From the NCBI GenBank assembly GCA_905221605.1, contig CAJNDS010002125.1, positions 482,309 to 546,308 on the forward strand: 64,000 nucleotides of DNA, given 5' to 3'. The DNA is from Symbiodinium natans. Taxonomy: Eukaryota > Sar > Dinophyceae > Suessiales > Symbiodiniaceae. Below are positions 1 through 9,479 of this stretch, in pieces; the first letter of the stretch is position 1; each line of letters opens with the position of its first letter. The notes beneath the pieces were generated by a model. It was not told the origin of the DNA, did not search any database, and was given only the letters and a program-made list of their open reading frames with translations. The position numbers were made by a program, and so were the translations under genes.

Positions 1-145
1 CTGGTGCCGGTGGGCCGTACCCGGATGGGCCGACACCCTGAGTTCCCGTCTTGTGGCGTCCCACACTAGGTAACTCACGACAACCAGCGGAGGGCCGTAA
101 GACGTTCAGCCAGTAAAGGCCGTGAAGGACTGTGTCCTTGGATGC

Positions 146-1063
146 TCACAACTGTGTTGCGGCAGCGGCGTATCGCTCATCAGAAAGTCTGTGCCCAGCC
201 GTGTCGTGGAGCCGTGCCATAGTGCAGAAACTGCTAGAGGGCGAACCTGCTCCTCGCCACAAGAGCGAGTCCCGGCTCTCGCACCCCGCTGCAAGACGAG
301 GCGTTGGTGACATGTTGGGTCCAGCATCACCTTCAAGCAGCCCTGCGCATGTAGCTGGTGGTACTTCAGAATTGTGGTTGCAGTGTCCCAACCTGCACCT
401 TGTCCTGTAGACAAGACCGGCCCGGCGCCCCGTCTGGGGCCACAAGGGCACCCCATGTGCATCGAAAGACATCAGGGTGCTCAGCGGGGCCAGCGTTGGG
501 AGGATTACGTCGTGCTGAAGGCCGTTGGATAGCTTTGTGTTTGGCAGCTGTGTTGCAAGTCCGTACAACCTTATCGGAGACTTCTCATCCTCACCAACGT
601 TTGACGTTTTCCCCGGAGCAAGCAGCATGTCAGCTGCGCTGCAATCCCTTTCAACAGTATCCAAAGCAATACGTGACTGGGCTGTAGCTCGAACTGGGGG
701 GGGAGGGGGGGGTCGTGGCCAGTCGCGTACTTGTCTGCGAAGCGGCTTTTGAGCATGAGTGTCTCGGAGAAGAAGCTGCCACTTCGCATAAACTGCACAG
801 AAAAGGATTGCCGTGATCTCTGAGTGCATCGTCCAAAAACAGGCCTCAGCACTGATACTTCTTGCGTAGCAACCAGGCTCTGAAGTCGACCAATGTTGCG
901 CTGCTCCAAGGATGTCTGTGTGCTGCAGAACCTTTTGTAAATGGAAAAGTGTAGGCAGGAGAAAAGTACTGAGGCGCGTTCGGCTCGCCATCCGCTTGTT
1001 TTTCCCCTCCAGAAACTTAGATGATGAAATCACTAAAGTCACTAAAGAGCGTACTCCTTCCAC
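146..1063 (-). CDS. hypothetical open frame, 305 codons
   Basis: I do not recognise this product. It is an uninterrupted frame of 305 codons starting with ATG, long for random sequence of this composition. The product has a Pro run around residue 120 that comes from a G-rich tract on the + strand (about 697-712), scattered Cys and no clear domain, signal peptide or strong membrane segment. Shorter open frames overlap it in other frames and none is better. It could be an exon or chance. The rest of the first 1.3 kb shows nothing I can assign. Confidence 0.2.
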   Translation of the reverse strand: MEGVRSLVTLVISSSKFLEGKNKRMASRTRLSTFLLPTLFHLQKVLQHTDILGAAQHWSTSEPGCYARSISAEACFWTMHSEITAILFCAVYAKWQLLLRDTHAQKPLRRQVRDWPRPPPPPPVRATAQSRIALDTVERDCSAADMLLAPGKTSNVGEDEKSPIRLYGLATQLPNTKLSNGLQHDVILPTLAPLSTLMSFDAHGVPLWPQTGRRAGLVYRTRCRLGHCNHNSEVPPATCAGLLEGDAGPNMSPTPRLAAGCESRDSLLWRGAGSPSSSFCTMARLHDTAGHRLSDERYAAAATQL

Positions 1064-1301
1064 CTCGCGGAGCAGTGGAAACCCTACCGCTTACCTCTGC
1101 AAACTCGTTGTTGTCGGTGTGCGTGAGGCCCGGGAATTGGGACCCGGCGGTTCACAGCAGAGTCGACTCGTAGCTCCGATGGCAAAATAGCTCAGGCAAA
1201 GGCAGAATCCTTAAGCTTCTGCGAAGGCAGGGCCTGTTGCTGAGCTCTAGTGCGTTCGGCCTGGAGGCTGGTTGACTTCCCAACTGCTGTGAACCGTGCG
1301 G

Positions 1302-2015
<714 letters not shown>

Positions 2016-2149
2016 TTACTGCCAACCATGACCACAACAACACCACTACCACTCCTACTTTGGCGGACGACCACTCCTTCGATGACAACGACGGCTGCAA
2101 CACCACTGCTACTTGTTTCTGGTGACGACCCACACTGCTCCTGAAAATC

Positions 2150-2303
2150 CAACGACCAACAACAACAACCACAACAACAACCGCAACAACAACCGCAACA
2201 ACAACAACCACACAACAACAACCACAACCACAATACAACAACCACAACCACAATACAACAACCGCAACCCAATCACAACAACCCAACAACCACAACAACC
2301 AAC
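2150..2303. repeat. AAC/ACA-rich low-complexity tract
   Basis: CAACAACAA and CCACAACAA words fill this stretch, separated from the ACT satellite by about 135 bp of ordinary sequence. It is an imperfect trinucleotide-like array with hexamer variants (CACAAC, CGCAAC). No gene is supported. The following 2,304-2,530 contains a short C-run and nothing else recognisable. Confidence 0.85.
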
Positions 2304-2529
2304 TTCGCAGCGCCGGTTTCTGTGACCCATACGCCCCGCCCCGCCACCTTCTCCACCCCGCCCCCCCCCCCTCCACTGCAAACACTCAATGATACCGCCA
2401 GCGCCTCGTGCGGCATGATATTGAAGTTTCTGTGCGACTGAAGCACTCGAACGTGTCCTCGAAAACGCACTTTTTTTAATGTAGAAAAGTGCTTGTCAGG
2501 AGCAGGAAAAACAGGAACATAGGGTTGAT

Positions 2530-3213
2530 TTAGCTTTGACGCGAGAGCCCTGCAAACCTAGCATAGCCACGCAGCCCGACCCGACAGTGCTCATGAGCCA
2601 GAATCATCTGTGACTCGTGTGGCGCCTTGATTGTTTGCAGTGGAGTGGCACCAACGGTCATCGTATCCGCAAAACCCTGAGCAAGAATCTTCACCACTCC
2701 TTCAAAGTCCGACTTCATGCACACCGACAAGTCACTCGCCTCAACTCCAGCCAAGCCCACACTCCGTCCCCAAGCCCACATTTCTCCAAGCATCACGTCA
2801 CGCGCTGCAGCTCCACGGGGTCCTGACACTTCACGATACAACACTGTTATCGCAAAGCAACCCACAAGTACCAACACCAGGAACCACATCCCTTTGCACC
2901 CCCCCCCCACCCTCCCGCCGACCCCACCCTCTCCCCCTCTCCGGTTGGTCGGCATGCTCCAGTTGCCGAGAGGGCCATTCGGACTTTGAAGGAAAACGCA
3001 AACACGTGGTGCGCTGGACTCGAGCAGGTTGGATTGGAGCCGTGAGTGGTATGTCGCATTGCGCCCAGGTGCACAATCGCTACAACATTCAGCCAGGATC
3101 GGCAATGTCGCCCGAGCAGCGCTGTTTGAAGACGTTGAGACAGCCTCGAGCAGTGTATGTTTGGGTGCGTCGGTTCTTGCAACACCACCGCCGAGTTTAA
3201 GACAGTTGGTCAC
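2530..3213 (-). CDS. hypothetical protein or exon with one membrane segment
   Basis: This 227-codon frame starts with ATG. Residues about 109-126 form a clear hydrophobic helix (MWFLVLVLVGCFAITVLY), preceded by a Gly/Arg-rich linker encoded by a C-rich tract. The part after the helix (about residues 127-227) has a normal amino-acid mix and reads like protein (for example DFEGVVKILAQGFADTM). I recognise no family. The N-terminal half is less convincing, so a real exon could be shorter than the frame. No neighbour explains its role. Confidence 0.3.
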   Translation of the reverse strand: MTNCLKLGGGVARTDAPKHTLLEAVSTSSNSAARATLPILAECCSDCAPGRNATYHSRLQSNLLESSAPRVCVFLQSPNGPLGNWSMPTNRRGGEGGVGGRVGGGCKGMWFLVLVLVGCFAITVLYREVSGPRGAAARDVMLGEMWAWGRSVGLAGVEASDLSVCMKSDFEGVVKILAQGFADTMTVGATPLQTIKAPHESQMILAHEHCRVGLRGYARFAGLSRQS

Positions 3214-3329
3214 TGGGAGATGCGGGCAGGCGCGTACTTAAGTCCTGAGGTTGCGTGCGGGAGCCATCTTGTGCAGTTCAAGTTGAGGGATGGTTCGTTG
3301 AGGATAGCGGATAGCCAGAGCAGCCCGAA

Positions 3330-3895
3330 TCAGGATGTTGATCCCCATGATTTTTGTTGAGTTGTCAGCTTTGCGTGGCTTGTGTCGTATGTTGCCTGAG
3401 CGTGCTGGCGATGTTGTGCGTAGCTTACCAGCAGCTGGAAGGGAGAACATGCGTGATCTTCCGATCCCAAGTACAGAAACCCGAGGACCTCCAGCGTCTT
3501 GTCGAGCTTGTCGCTTGAGAGGTGTCCCCGCGGACAGGCCTGGCGTACCCAGAAGTGTCGCGAGAGGTACGCGGAGTACGTGAAGAGCTCTTTTGATCCG
3601 ATGTGCTTGATGATGCGCAGCATGAGCTGGAGATTGAAGGAGCGCAACAGGATCTTGGTTCGCGTCCTTTTGGTGAGCTTGATGATGTCGGTTTGCAGTT
3701 GCCTGATGATGTGCAGGATACTTGAGGGCGAGCTTCATCCTTCGAGTCCCGTTGAGATTGCTCCTGCAGGTGCGGGAGAGGCCGATTTCATGGACGTTGA
3801 GCCGGAAAGCCTGGATCGAGTGCCTGAACCAGAGAGTGATGCCATGATCAACAACATCTTGTACCGCTGGCGAGTATCAGATTGACCCTTTGTTG
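3330..3895 (+). pseudogene. broken coding-like region, retroelement remnant suspected
   Basis: Several frames on the + strand read like protein but are joined by stops or shifts. One segment (about 3,350-3,525) gives AYQQLEGRTCVIF followed by a helical charged stretch and a stop. After two further stops the same frame reads DVLDDAQHELEIEGAQQDL to about 3,728. A different frame then carries an acidic, Pro-rich tail (EADFMDVEPESLDRVPEPES) to a stop near 3,885. An acidic linker of this kind is common between domains of Copia-type polyproteins, but I see no integrase or reverse-transcriptase motif, so the assignment is a guess. The gag-like remnant next door runs on the opposite strand. Confidence 0.3.
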
Positions 3896-4159
3896 ATTCC
3901 CTCGCCATTGCCATCTAGGGCATCACCGCCAGGACAGGCTGGGTCGACCGGGAGGGTGGCGGGACCTACCAGCAGCTTTCCATTCCACCATTTCAGGTGT
4001 AGTTGAGCCGCCCGTGAGTGTGTCAGCACAAGGTAGGTTTTGGGTTCCAGCACGGCTCAACCGGCGGCAGCTGTGTCAGGTTCAGCTACAGGTGCGCCCG
4101 CGACAGGAATGAACCTGTCGCCAACGCCGTGCCAGGCATAAGTGTGCCAGCTCTAAGCA

Positions 4160-4400
4160 GTGCACCGCCTGCCGGAAGGCCTGGCGCCTTGCAAGCAGCA
4201 GGCGCCGATTCATCAGGCGTGTGCAAATGTGTGCAGCACAACGCCGGCCGGAAGGCCTGGTGCAATGCAAGGTGCCCAGGTCCAATGTCCCGATCCAGCA
4301 TCCATGCTGGCAGGACTCCAAGGTGCACAGGTCCAAGGTGCACAGGCGCAAGGTGCCCAGGTCCAAGGTCCCAATCCAGCCGCTGGCAGACGCTTAGGCG
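4160..4400. repeat. short imperfect tandem repeats (73-bp duplication and about 15-bp units)
   Basis: A GGAAGGCCTGG-centred segment near 4,168 recurs about 73 bp downstream, and 4,319-4,375 contains about four degenerate copies of a 15-bp unit around AGGTGCACAGGTCCA. The + frame across it reads as Gln-Gly-Ala repeats (GAQVQGAQAQGAQVQG), which follows from the repeat and is not evidence of a gene. Confidence 0.65.
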
Positions 4401-4404
4401 CCGC

Positions 4405-5430
4405 TCAATCGGTCTCAAGCGTGTTGTCAGGTTTGTGACTGGCATGAAGCAGCTCCAAGACGTACTGATAAAGCATTGAGGTAGTCCCGCTGTTCACCCT
4501 TGACCACTTACCCGAAATCAACTCTTCAGGGATGTTTGGCTTCACACTCAAACGCTCGATGGGGCTTGCCGTTGCGAACCTTGCATACACCTTTTCCGCC
4601 TCATGCACAACCTTTGGCCACCAAAGATCGAAGTAGCGCTCAAATCATGATGGGGGCTTTCAGCAAGGTAACCCAGTCCTGAAAATCAATGGGCGATGAG
4701 TTCGCTTTTAGCAGCGAATGAGGACGACGTGCGTACAAAAAACTTTGACCCTGAAAAAGCTTCAAACACCAACTCGATGCGCAGAGCCCCAGGCAGCCGC
4801 TGAGGAACTCAGGTCTTGGGAACGTTGGAAGAATCGCGCAGAGGTCCTCGGTCTGCTGACGCCTCCTGACCCAACAGTGCTAGTCAAGGCCTTGTCAGGA
4901 ATCACTTCAGGGATTTTGGAGAAGAGTCAACCCGGCTTGGGCTTGCTGAACGACCGTGGTAGAGGTGGATACCTCCATCTGCATTTGCACTGGCGGCTGT
5001 CCCGCCTCCGTAGCTCCATATGACTGGCTCAAGGCTGTGTTAAGCTGCGATCGCGGAGAAGTCATCTGCGCTCCCGTCCCCGGCGGCGCTAGATTGGACC
5101 TAACGCTCTGAAGCAAATCCTCATGCCTTTGACCTGATGCAACGAATCTTTGATTGTCCTCAGGCTCTTGCGCAGGACCTACCCCTCCGGGTGGTGGAGT
5201 GCCATTGACCATGCCCGCACTCATAGCCGGAACAAGGTCATGACATGATGACCATCCACATCTGCACTGGCCTCTGGAAGCGGAGCACCAACACGCTCGG
5301 TTGGGTTCACAACCTGAAGAGCCGTGGGATCGGACTCTCCGCGTGTTGAGGCACTACGTCTTCTGAACATGTCATCCATGGCAGAGCTCAACCCTGGGAC
5401 TTTTCCTACACCGCACGACAAGAAAGTCAT
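4405..5430 (-). pseudogene. retroelement gag-like polyprotein remnant, frameshifted
   Basis: Three consecutive minus-strand frames read as one protein broken by shifts. 5,430-5,221 has MDDMFRRRSASTRGE; 5,224-4,907 is Gln/Pro/Gly-rich with GGVGPAQEPEDNQRF; 4,700-4,405 has SPIDFQDWVTLLKAPIM, then after a shift FERYFDLWWPKVVHEAEKVY, SPIERLSVKP and GKWSRVNSGTTSML. The order W.W..V..EA..Y - SP.ERL - KW.R - S.ML is, from memory, the gag-like domain carried by Copia-type retroelements in dinoflagellate genomes; in those elements it binds or packages the transcript. Stops near 4,640 and 4,900 and at least two shifts mean it cannot make a full protein here. No protease, integrase or RT follows on this strand. 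Confidence is good for a retroelement-type remnant and moderate for its exact class. Confidence 0.5.
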
Positions 5431-5570
5431 GTGAAGTTTGTTGCGCTATAGGAGTTGCTACTTTGCTACATCCTACTGTTATGCTGCATGTGTTACGTGG
5501 GCCTTGGGCCTCAAACACAACAAAGGAAAACAACATGACTGAATGTTACAGACGTGACTGACGTGGGAGG

Positions 5571-6262
5571 GTGGTTTTCTACACTTCTCCAAGGTTTCGC
5601 ACAGCAAACAGGTCCAGACTGGAGGGGGCGGTGAAGGAAAGGACCGAGGGCTTCAATCTTAGACTTGTGATGTCAAACGACGGTGTCAACATGCAATGTT
5701 TTCATTGTCGAAGCAGCAACTCCTTGCTTTGTTTGAAGCCAAGGCCCAACCACGATTGCTCTCAGACAAGGATTGAGTTTTGATTGAACTGCAACATCGA
5801 AAACGCCAGAAACATCTCAGAACCAACGCGTTAGTTTTGAGATGCAGCTCTTCGCGGAGTAATAATGTTGTCAGGAAATCCTTCCCAGTGAATTTCCCAG
5901 CAGGCTTGGCTGTTTGTATGTAGAACTTGTTTCACATCCGAGAAAGGTGTGAGGCTTGCTTTGCCTTTCCGTAGCAGCCCCATTTGTACATACAGATTCC
6001 GCTTCTGTGTAAGCAGTTCTTCATCGGAATCTTGGGCAGCCGAAGTTAATTGCGGGATCTTCATCAGGTGGAGTCCCCAGGTGGAGTCTCATGTCCTGAT
6101 GGCCGAGAACTCCATAGGAAATTTCTGTGGAGTTATCACGACTCTCAAGCAGACAGAGCAACTACGATCTTCCCTTCAAGGAAACAATGGGTGCGCATGG
6201 GGCAAAAGCAGCCTTATTTACAAACGCAGTAATTTCCTAGATCTCTGCAAAGAAGGTATGCT
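5571..6262 (+). repeat. dispersed repeat R1, copy a
   Basis: About 690 bp match, by eye, the reverse complement of 23,934-24,662 along the whole length with small indels. Shared landmarks include CCAAGGTTTCGCACA near the start, CCAACCACGATTGCTCTC in the middle, TTTGCCTTTC and the GGGCTGCTAC complement near 5,960-5,985, and AATTTC.TAGA.CTCTGCAAAGAA at the end. Short open frames occur in both copies (RDLHQ..., VSCPDGR...) but with shifts, so I call a repeat and not a gene. Unit function is unknown. Confidence 0.8.
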
Positions 6263-6480
6263 TAAACCGAAACGTGAAAAGACTAACTTCACTTATTTAC
6301 GTGTTGAGATTAAGCATAATCTCAATAGTTAAGCTGTTAGATCTGTGGATTTACTTAATTAGGTAAAGTAGTTCGGTAATCCATTTCCTTTATTGAAGTA
6401 ATTTTGGCCAGGGAAATTCAAGAAAAATAGCAAATCTCGGAACGGCAAACGAAACTATGTATGTTAAGGGCTGCTGGGGG
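6263..6480. other. AT-rich stretch without a recognisable gene
   Basis: About 6,270-6,470 is distinctly AT-richer than its surroundings, with several TTAATTAGGT-like words. It separates repeat R1 from the G-rich family-A array. The next 180 bp (6,481-6,660) is a purine-rich GGGCAAGGGTAAGGGGGG-like tract. I see no gene in either. Confidence 0.5.
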
Positions 6481-6659
6481 CATTGAGCTGTAGACTAAAG
6501 GCGTCAGGGGAATCGGAAAAGGGCAAGGGTAAGGGGGGGCAAGCAAAGGGGTCGGCGGTTAAGGGGTGTGGGGGGAAGCACATGGGTTCTGAAAAAGGGC
6601 GGTGGGGGCGGTGGGGGGCGGAAGCCAGCGAGCCCCCCCAGCGCAGCTTCAAACCCCCA

Positions 6660-7320
6660 CCACTTCCCACCGCCCCAACGAGCACGAAGGGAGGGGACAT
6701 GCGACAAACCTGTAGTGCCCTCTCCAAGCCCTACAAACACGGGGAGGATGAAGGGAGGGGACATGTGACAGTCCTTTTGGGCCCTAACTAAACCCACGAA
6801 CACGAAGGGAGGGGACATGCGACAAACCTCCACCCCTCACCAAACCTTACAACCACGAAGGGAGGTGACAAACCTCTAAACCCTCACCAATCCCTACGAA
6901 CACCCCTCTCGACCCCCCACCCCATAAGCGCAGGGTCGAGGGCCCCCAGAGGTTTGTCGCATGACCCCTCCCTTCGTGCTCGTAGGGTTTGGCGAAGGCA
7001 TCGAAGGCTCTAGAGGGAAAAGAGTTGGGGCGGGGGGGCATGGGAGAGAGCAGGAAGTGCCCTTTCAAATCCATGTCAGCCTGCAAAACAGTGGGCAAGA
7101 ACTGGGGACTACGGGCAAGGGGAGGCCAGGGCGGGGGGCTGCGGCGTGGGCGGTGCGGGCATGGGCGGTGCGGGCAGTATGGGCGGTGGTTGAGGGTGGG
7201 GCAATGCGACAAACCTCATGGGCATTCACCAAACCCAGCGAGCACGAAGGAGGAGACAAGCACCCTAATCCTATGAGCATGAAGGGAGGACACATGCGAC
7301 CCCCTACCTTCAACCCCCAG
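6660..7320. repeat. array of family-A core units, both orientations
   Basis: At least six degenerate copies of a core around CGAGCACGAAGGGAGGGGAC followed by ATGCGACAAACCTC lie at about 6,677, 6,746, 6,794, 6,853, 7,236 and 7,275. One inverted copy sits at about 6,955-6,990. The same core is the hallmark of the longer units at 15,180-18,830 and 22,996-23,770. Open frames here are GC-driven and overlap on both strands, so none is called. Confidence 0.8.
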
Positions 7321-7430
7321 CCCTTCCCCTTAGCCCTACTATACCCTACCACGCCCTTCCTACCCCCATATGACTGTTTTCTTATGGCTCCCAGCGCAGA
7401 CCCACCCCCCTTTTCCCTCAACCAGCCCTC

Positions 7431-7455
7431 GGCGGCACTGGCGGCAAGTGCCGCC
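7431..7455. other. 9-bp GC-rich hairpin
   Basis: GGCGGCACT (7,431-7,439) is perfectly complementary to AGTGCCGCC (7,447-7,455) with a 7-nt loop. It lies between the C-rich end of the family-A array and repeat R2. Whether it has a function is unknown. The remaining sequence from 7,456 to 7,640 shows nothing I can assign. Confidence 0.5.
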
Positions 7456-7644
7456 GACCCAGTTGGGAAGCCAACGTCCGGGTCCAAACAAGTGCAATAT
7501 TGATCGTGAACAGCGCGCTAGACCCCACCTAGTTTCGGCTCCTGGACGCATCTTTTGGTACGTCCACGTGGGTCCAAATAGCGACCCCATCGCGCATCGT
7601 TTTAATGTTCGCTTACAACGATACCCCGACATTTTTTGGGTGCA

Positions 7645-7795
7645 GAAAACACCGTAGATCTGTGGTTTTCGCTTGCTTATTGACATACCCGTGTTGAATC
7701 GCAGATCATTTCCGTGAGGAAGATTAGCTCAGTAGCTACATTGATTCATAATCAAAACTTTCTAAGTTAATAAGATTGAAGGCCGAAGAGAGCCG
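7645..7795 (+). repeat. dispersed repeat R2, copy a, with tRNA-like head
   Basis: About 150 bp match the reverse complement of 14,437-14,585: AAAACACCGTAGA, CTGTGGTTTTCGC and TGCTTAT.GACA.ACCCG at the start, then GATTAGCT..TAGCTACATTG, and AAGA.TGA.GGC..A.AG.GAG at the end. At 7,722-7,765 the text resembles a tRNA 5' half: TAGCTCAGTAG fits a polymerase III A box, and TTGA-TTCATAA-TCAA is a canonical anticodon stem-loop with a CAT anticodon. No TTC-loop (B box) follows. A tRNA-derived short element (SINE) is a reasonable reading but not proven. Confidence 0.65.
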
Positions 7796-8010
7796 AGGAG
7801 CTTGAGCAAGCGAAAGCATTGTGTCTGCTGCGCAAACAGAACGTGGAAGTACATGTTGTTTGCCCAACCTACGTGTCTTGGCTTTGGTTTCCCAACCTAC
7901 ATGTCTCAGTTGGGCAAGCCAGTTGTTTTGGTGAACGTGCTTTTCCTCGTGGTGGTTCTGGTCGCGTTATTGGGTGCGCTTCCTGTCCTTATGGTTGTGC
8001 TTGCGTGGCT
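7796..8010 (+). repeat. dispersed repeat R3, copy a
   Basis: The stretch from GCAAGCGAAA to CTTATGGTTGT is repeated in the same orientation at 25,955-26,150, with shared words TTGGCTTTGGTTTCCCAACC, AGTTGGGCAA and GCGTTATTGGGTGC. Similarity stops on both sides. It directly abuts repeat R2 copy a, so the two may be parts of one composite element. Confidence 0.8.
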
Positions 8011-8242
8011 CTTTGGCAGACTTTTTTTGTTCGGTTTGGTGGCCCATCTTATTGACCGAATTTTTTTCCCCACGTCTTCGGTGGGCAGGCCGGGCTTGCA
8101 GTTGTGTTACAGCTTTTTGGCGGGGCGCTGCAGGGATCTTGTGGCGCTCTGTTTCGGATATTCTGACACGATTGTTGCGTTGCCCGGCCATGTTGTCAAA
8201 CAGGTTCAAGCTGAAAGTTACGTAAGGAACAACGCGCATTGA
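7802..8242 (+). CDS. hypothetical hydrophobic open frame in repeat R3
   Basis: The frame is 146 codons from a TTG; the first ATG is at residue 18. Residues about 40-60 and 62-82 form two hydrophobic segments (VNVLFLVVVLVALLGAL and PVLMVVLAWLFGRLFLFGLV). The second R3 copy keeps VALLGALPVLMVV in an open frame but then diverges, so conservation beyond the repeat is not shown. I know no family. Because the frame starts in a repeat, it may be chance hydrophobicity from T-rich sequence. Confidence 0.2.
   Translation: MSKRKHCVCCANRTWKYMLFAQPTCLGFGFPTYMSQLGKPVVLVNVLFLVVVLVALLGALPVLMVVLAWLFGRLFLFGLVAHLIDRIFFPTSSVGRPGLQLCYSFLAGRCRDLVALCFGYSDTIVALPGHVVKQVQAESYVRNNAH
8060..8150 (+). repeat. R5-like GGCAGGCGGGC motif
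   Basis: CACGTCTTCGGTGGGCAGGC followed by CGGGCTTGCAG resembles motifs at 25,300-25,560 and 30,960-31,130 (CACGTCTTCGGCAGGCGGG). Here it lies just downstream of R3, while at 25.3-25.6 kb it lies just upstream of R3. The match is short and degenerate, so the relation is tentative. Confidence 0.35.
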
Positions 8243-8465
8243 CCTTTCCCCTTCGTTCCAAAATTAGGCCAACGTCACTTGAACAGGTCGCAACCTTGTG
8301 GTAGTTGGTAGCATGGCCGTCCCTGGCCCAGGCATGCCGTGAGCTGCAACGTGGAATGCGTTGATCGCATGGTAATGACATTGTTGTGTGCGGTCGAAGA
8401 AGAGGATGACACAATAAAGACTTAGAAAACGCGCAACATGTACATCAGAAACGTTCTGCTCACCT

Positions 8466-8777
8466 TTGCGGAAGCCCCTCGCCAAACACACGCCAGTTCA
8501 CACTAATGTTGTTTCAGGCGTACTTTTCGGTGTGAGATTTCTGGTGGCGCAAGCGCAGCAAGCTTATGCGGAGGAGGAGGCATCGGCGAGAGTTTGCTTG
8601 GTTCAGCGGACAAAGTGTCTACAAGCCATGTTTGAGCAAATTTGGCAGTCGCTCGTCGTGAACCTCACAGACAGCAACTTCCAGGCCCGGCTGTCATGTC
8701 ATGCAAGTGACAAGCGTCACCATGAAAACCAATATATTACAATGTTTGAAGGAACTTGTGGCCCGCGGCGAAAGTAG
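8466..8777 (+). CDS. hypothetical small open frame, 103 codons
   Basis: I do not recognise it. The middle reads as a plausible amphipathic helix rich in Ala and Glu (AQAQQAYAEEEASARVC) followed by LQAMFEQIWQSLVVNLTD, and the tail is polar. It begins at an ATG and ends at a TAG. No neighbour suggests a function, and an exon or a chance frame are both possible. The stretches 8,243-8,465 and 8,778-9,080 hold nothing recognisable. Confidence 0.25.
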   Translation: MRKPLAKHTPVHTNVVSGVLFGVRFLVAQAQQAYAEEEASARVCLVQRTKCLQAMFEQIWQSLVVNLTDSNFQARLSCHASDKRHHENQYITMFEGTCGPRRK

Positions 8778-9145
8778 GCGTGGCGGCCAAGCCGGGTTGT
8801 TTGTTGCAGCAAAGCTGTGTGTAATCAAATCAGCATCAGATGCATTTTTGATTGCATGGACATGATTCAGTCAACTGAGGCTGTGGGTGGTGAAGTTCTA
8901 CGCGTGCGATACCTATGGGGATGACGAGCATGTGTGAAGCAGCAACAACCATATAGTTTCGTAATGTTTCGGACGTACAGCCTTTCATGTTCGACTAATT
9001 ACTCACGGATGGCGTCATCATTCTGATTCAAAAACTTCGACACCATTGCAAGGTCCGTTCTTGCTGACGCCCGAGAGTAAAATTTGCCACCACATGACAA
9101 TGTTGCTGCTGCGTCGGTGGCGTCGGCCAGACATTGCAATGTTGA

Positions 9146-9415
9146 TTGCAGATGCTGGCCGCCACCTGGGAGCAGCTCGCAAAAAAGTTGGATGGCGGCA
9201 GCCTCGGCCCACAGGACGACCAAGTTCCTTTTTCATTTCGCAAGACCAAGGTCAAGTCAACGTGGCGAAGGTGGATTGCGCAGAGGCAACGTGCAATGTT
9301 TTTCGCTGTGCCGACGGCTGTGGGAACATGTTTGGCGTGGCCAGTCGCAATTCGTGGCGAACATGTTTGACGTGCATGGCTACCCGACCCTGAAGCTGAT
9401 TTCGCAGGCAGGGTG
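9146..9415 (+). pseudogene. thioredoxin/PDI-type domain remnant (exons or broken copy)
   Basis: Three + frames, read in order, follow a thioredoxin-fold domain of the protein disulfide isomerase family: ATWEQLAKKLDG (9,161-9,196, the helix after the active site), then in another frame GQVNVAKVDCAEA (about 9,253-9,290, central strand with the usual VDC), then in a third ANMFDVHGYPTLKLI (about 9,357-9,401, including the cis-proline GYPT). PDI-type domains form and exchange disulfide bonds in the secretory pathway. The CxxC active site would lie just upstream but is not readable. The first segment is preceded by TTGATTGCAG, a possible intron end, so exon structure is possible. The register changes without obvious introns between strand and cis-Pro segment suggest decay. 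Confidence 0.6.
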
Positions 9416-9479
9416 TGCCATGTTTGCATCAGCATGTCATTGTGTGCCGCCAGCATTTGGCGCTGTCACAATGTGACCG

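Noticed and set aside
6464-7503. Overlapping open frames in the G- and C-rich family-A array
   Set aside because: Frames stay open on both strands because of composition, and the family-A core recurs at many sites without a kept frame.
7722-7765. Functional tRNA-Met gene
   Set aside because: The anticodon arm is good but there is no T arm or closing acceptor stem, and the second copy has lost the arm.
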